64,000 bases of DNA from Tyto alba (lineage: Eukaryota; Chordata; Aves; Strigiformes; Tytonidae): NCBI RefSeq assembly GCF_018691265.1, contig NW_024881324.1:10171730-10235729 (forward strand), written 5' to 3'. Below, in pieces: positions 62,116-64,000 of this stretch. The notes below the pieces were generated by a model. It did not search any database and was not told the DNA's origin. It saw only the letters and a list, made by a program, of their open reading frames with translations. Each line of letters begins with the position of its first letter. Positions within the stretch are counted from its first letter, which is position 1. A program made the position numbers and the translations under genes.

Positions 62116-64000
62116 CACTTTATCACAGTTTTCATCAATCTCTTTTGCTATGAGATTGGAATACATGAAGCTGAAGGTCTGAAAAGTATTTTTGCTCATA
62201 TTGGTACCTAATATACCGTTTGCATGCTTCCATAGGTCTTCATCTTATTAAATCATCTGGATCAGAAAACATACCAACAATACACTCCCTGGCTACATGG
62301 GGAACAGCATGCCCCAGAAATCCTGCTTTCCTATTTTTCTTGTTGCTTAATTCCTTCCACCATCAAACGCATCATATTAGTTCTGCGCACATTTTATCTC
62401 ACTTATGGCAAAACTAACAGGCACCTCAACAAAAACAATGTAATCTAAAAACATTTCGTTTGTTCCACAGGATGCTTTAGCATCACTACAGGTGTGGCTG
62501 GCATTGCTTTATATCTAAATCTGTTTGTATTCAATTTATAGGTTTTCATCTAAATACATTCCAAGAAATACCCATGTTGCTGGCTACCAAAATTAAGCAA
62601 CAGTTAAGAACAGCCAAATATTATTTAATGAAGTTTAGTACAAATGGTAAAGTTCAAGCTATGCAATCTAATTTTTCCACTAATTCTATATTAACAGAAG
62701 TGAATTGTCACTTTGTAGGTAACACTGGGGAAATGGAAAGGAAGAAATATTTCTTGCCTTTGAGTAACATTTTCCTGAAAGAACAGGCCTGCCTAAATTT
62801 TAAACTAGCCTGAGAGAAACAAGAGCTGGTATGGGAGTGAGCAACAGACTACTCAGACCCCACATCTCAGCACCTCTCTCACCCTTTTTTTGAGCTGCAA
62901 AGATACACTTGAAGCTGAAAGGGCAGAATAACTTTCTGGACTAATTGAGGCTAGGGTAAAGAGATAGAGAAATATTGCACTCTTTAAATCAAAATATAAA
63001 AGTTTCTTCCCTGAGAATCAAGAATAATTATAACCTCGTAAGTGAAATAAAGCAAACGTGCAGCCGCACAGAGGCACGCACTCCGGGCTACTCCTCACGC
63101 ACTGGATGAAATACCGTTGCATCATTAAGAGGGCAGAGCAGATTAGCTCTATAAATTGCACAACAGCATCTTAGCATAAGGTAAACGAGACATCTCCGCC
63201 CCAAGGCACACAGCCTGGACTTATCAGGGAGCTCCCCTGTGATACAGTTTCATCCCAGACACGAGAGCCTGCCAACTCTTGTTTGGCCGTGGGATAAGTA
63301 AAGACTAAATGACAAGTTGCAGTCGGGGGTTCTCTTTCTGATGGCTTCTTTTCAAGTTATGGCTACTCACATCAAGACAACCTTGATCATGAGACTTCTG
63401 ATGGGTCACAATATACTATACTAGCAAGGCCAAGAAAGATCGTTGTAAGAGCTTGGTCTAGTTTTGTGAATTTAGCTTCTTGGCTTGAGTGAAGAAAGTA
63501 ACAGCCAGCAGATTTTTAGCCATAAAATCAACGTGCTTAATGAGGAAGACCATGAAGATCAAACAGCAATAAACATTTGACCACTGAGGAAACACTAGAG
63601 CCTCAGCTGAGAAATGCCAGCATCCGTATGTGAGCAGGGATCAAATGCAACCTTTCAGCACATCTGAAAATCTCTGACCAAACTGAAACAGATTATTTTT
63701 TTCCCCAAAACGAGTTAATTTCCCACCCAGCATGAAACATATAAAATGAAACATGACATTCAATACTGATTGAGATTTCCCACTATTACATGTGTAAGAA
63801 ACCAGCAGAGACTGAACCACTGTAAAGTTTCACAGGACTTGAGCATTTCACTGAAATAGAGAGGAAAGGCAGCACAAGAATGGCAAATGCTGACCACACA
63901 ATCTATGGTTAATGCCTAACTACTCACACAAAATGTCAATATGTGAACATTCAGCAAAGGCATATAGTGCAGTTTTTTAAACATGCTTCAAAAAATTAGA

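Larger units (their letters stand above)
55197..64000 (-). other. HIVEP1: HIVEP1 upstream intron, 3' portion (at least 8804 bp)
   Basis: This is the intron before the large exon and continues past the window end. The exon for the first roughly 31 residues (by comparison with human) was searched for on the minus strand here and not recognised. The intron contains poly-T and A/C-rich tracts and the CR1 fragment at 61469-62115. An open frame at 60834-61022 (minus) matches no family I know and has no clear splice sites. Confidence 0.75.

Noticed and set aside
1..64000. CRISPR arrays, operons, phage or bacterial elements
   Set aside because: No regularly spaced repeats, no ribosome-binding-site-led gene clusters and no dense coding. 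The window is vertebrate nuclear DNA.

Overview
This is a vertebrate, most likely avian, genomic window. The evidence is split genes with GT-AG introns, an AT-rich background with GC-rich islands, no bacterial-style gene packing, and a clear CR1 LINE fragment (61469-62115). The species cannot be told from the sequence alone.

The only protein-coding gene I can support is HIVEP1 (ZAS/Schnurri-family zinc-finger transcription factor, also called ZNF40 or PRDII-BF1). It lies on the minus strand and fills about 24870 to beyond 64000. Six coding exons join in phase: 49249-55196, 42638-42771, 41093-41268, 38931-39035, 29241-29761 and 25300-26478. Together they give 8063 coding bases, or about 2686 residues plus stop. 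Human HIVEP1 has 2718 residues, so only roughly the first 31 residues are missing; their exon must lie beyond position 64000. The protein shows an N-terminal C2H2 finger pair, a central C2HC finger, a basic nuclear-localisation stretch, a second C2H2 pair split across two exons, an acidic tract and a Ser-Asp-Glu-rich C-terminal tail.

Layout: 1-24870 is the 3' flank of HIVEP1, with no convincing gene. EDN1 is the downstream neighbour in human but was not found here. It holds simple repeats, possible old interspersed repeats and a small CpG-rich island (18900-19205). 24870-25299 is the probable 3'UTR. 25300-55196 carries the exons and introns. 55197-64000 is the 3' part of a long upstream intron with the CR1 fragment.

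The most interesting signals are: (1) an unannotated candidate exon inside the 9.2-kb intron (36807-37072, minus), open throughout, with a consensus acceptor and donor and splice phases that allow in-frame use; (2) a GC-AG intron after the 134-bp exon; (3) a CpG-dense terminal coding exon; (4) isolated CpG-rich islets in the introns and downstream flank. I found no evidence of an exotic new system such as a CRISPR array, operon or mobile gene cluster.
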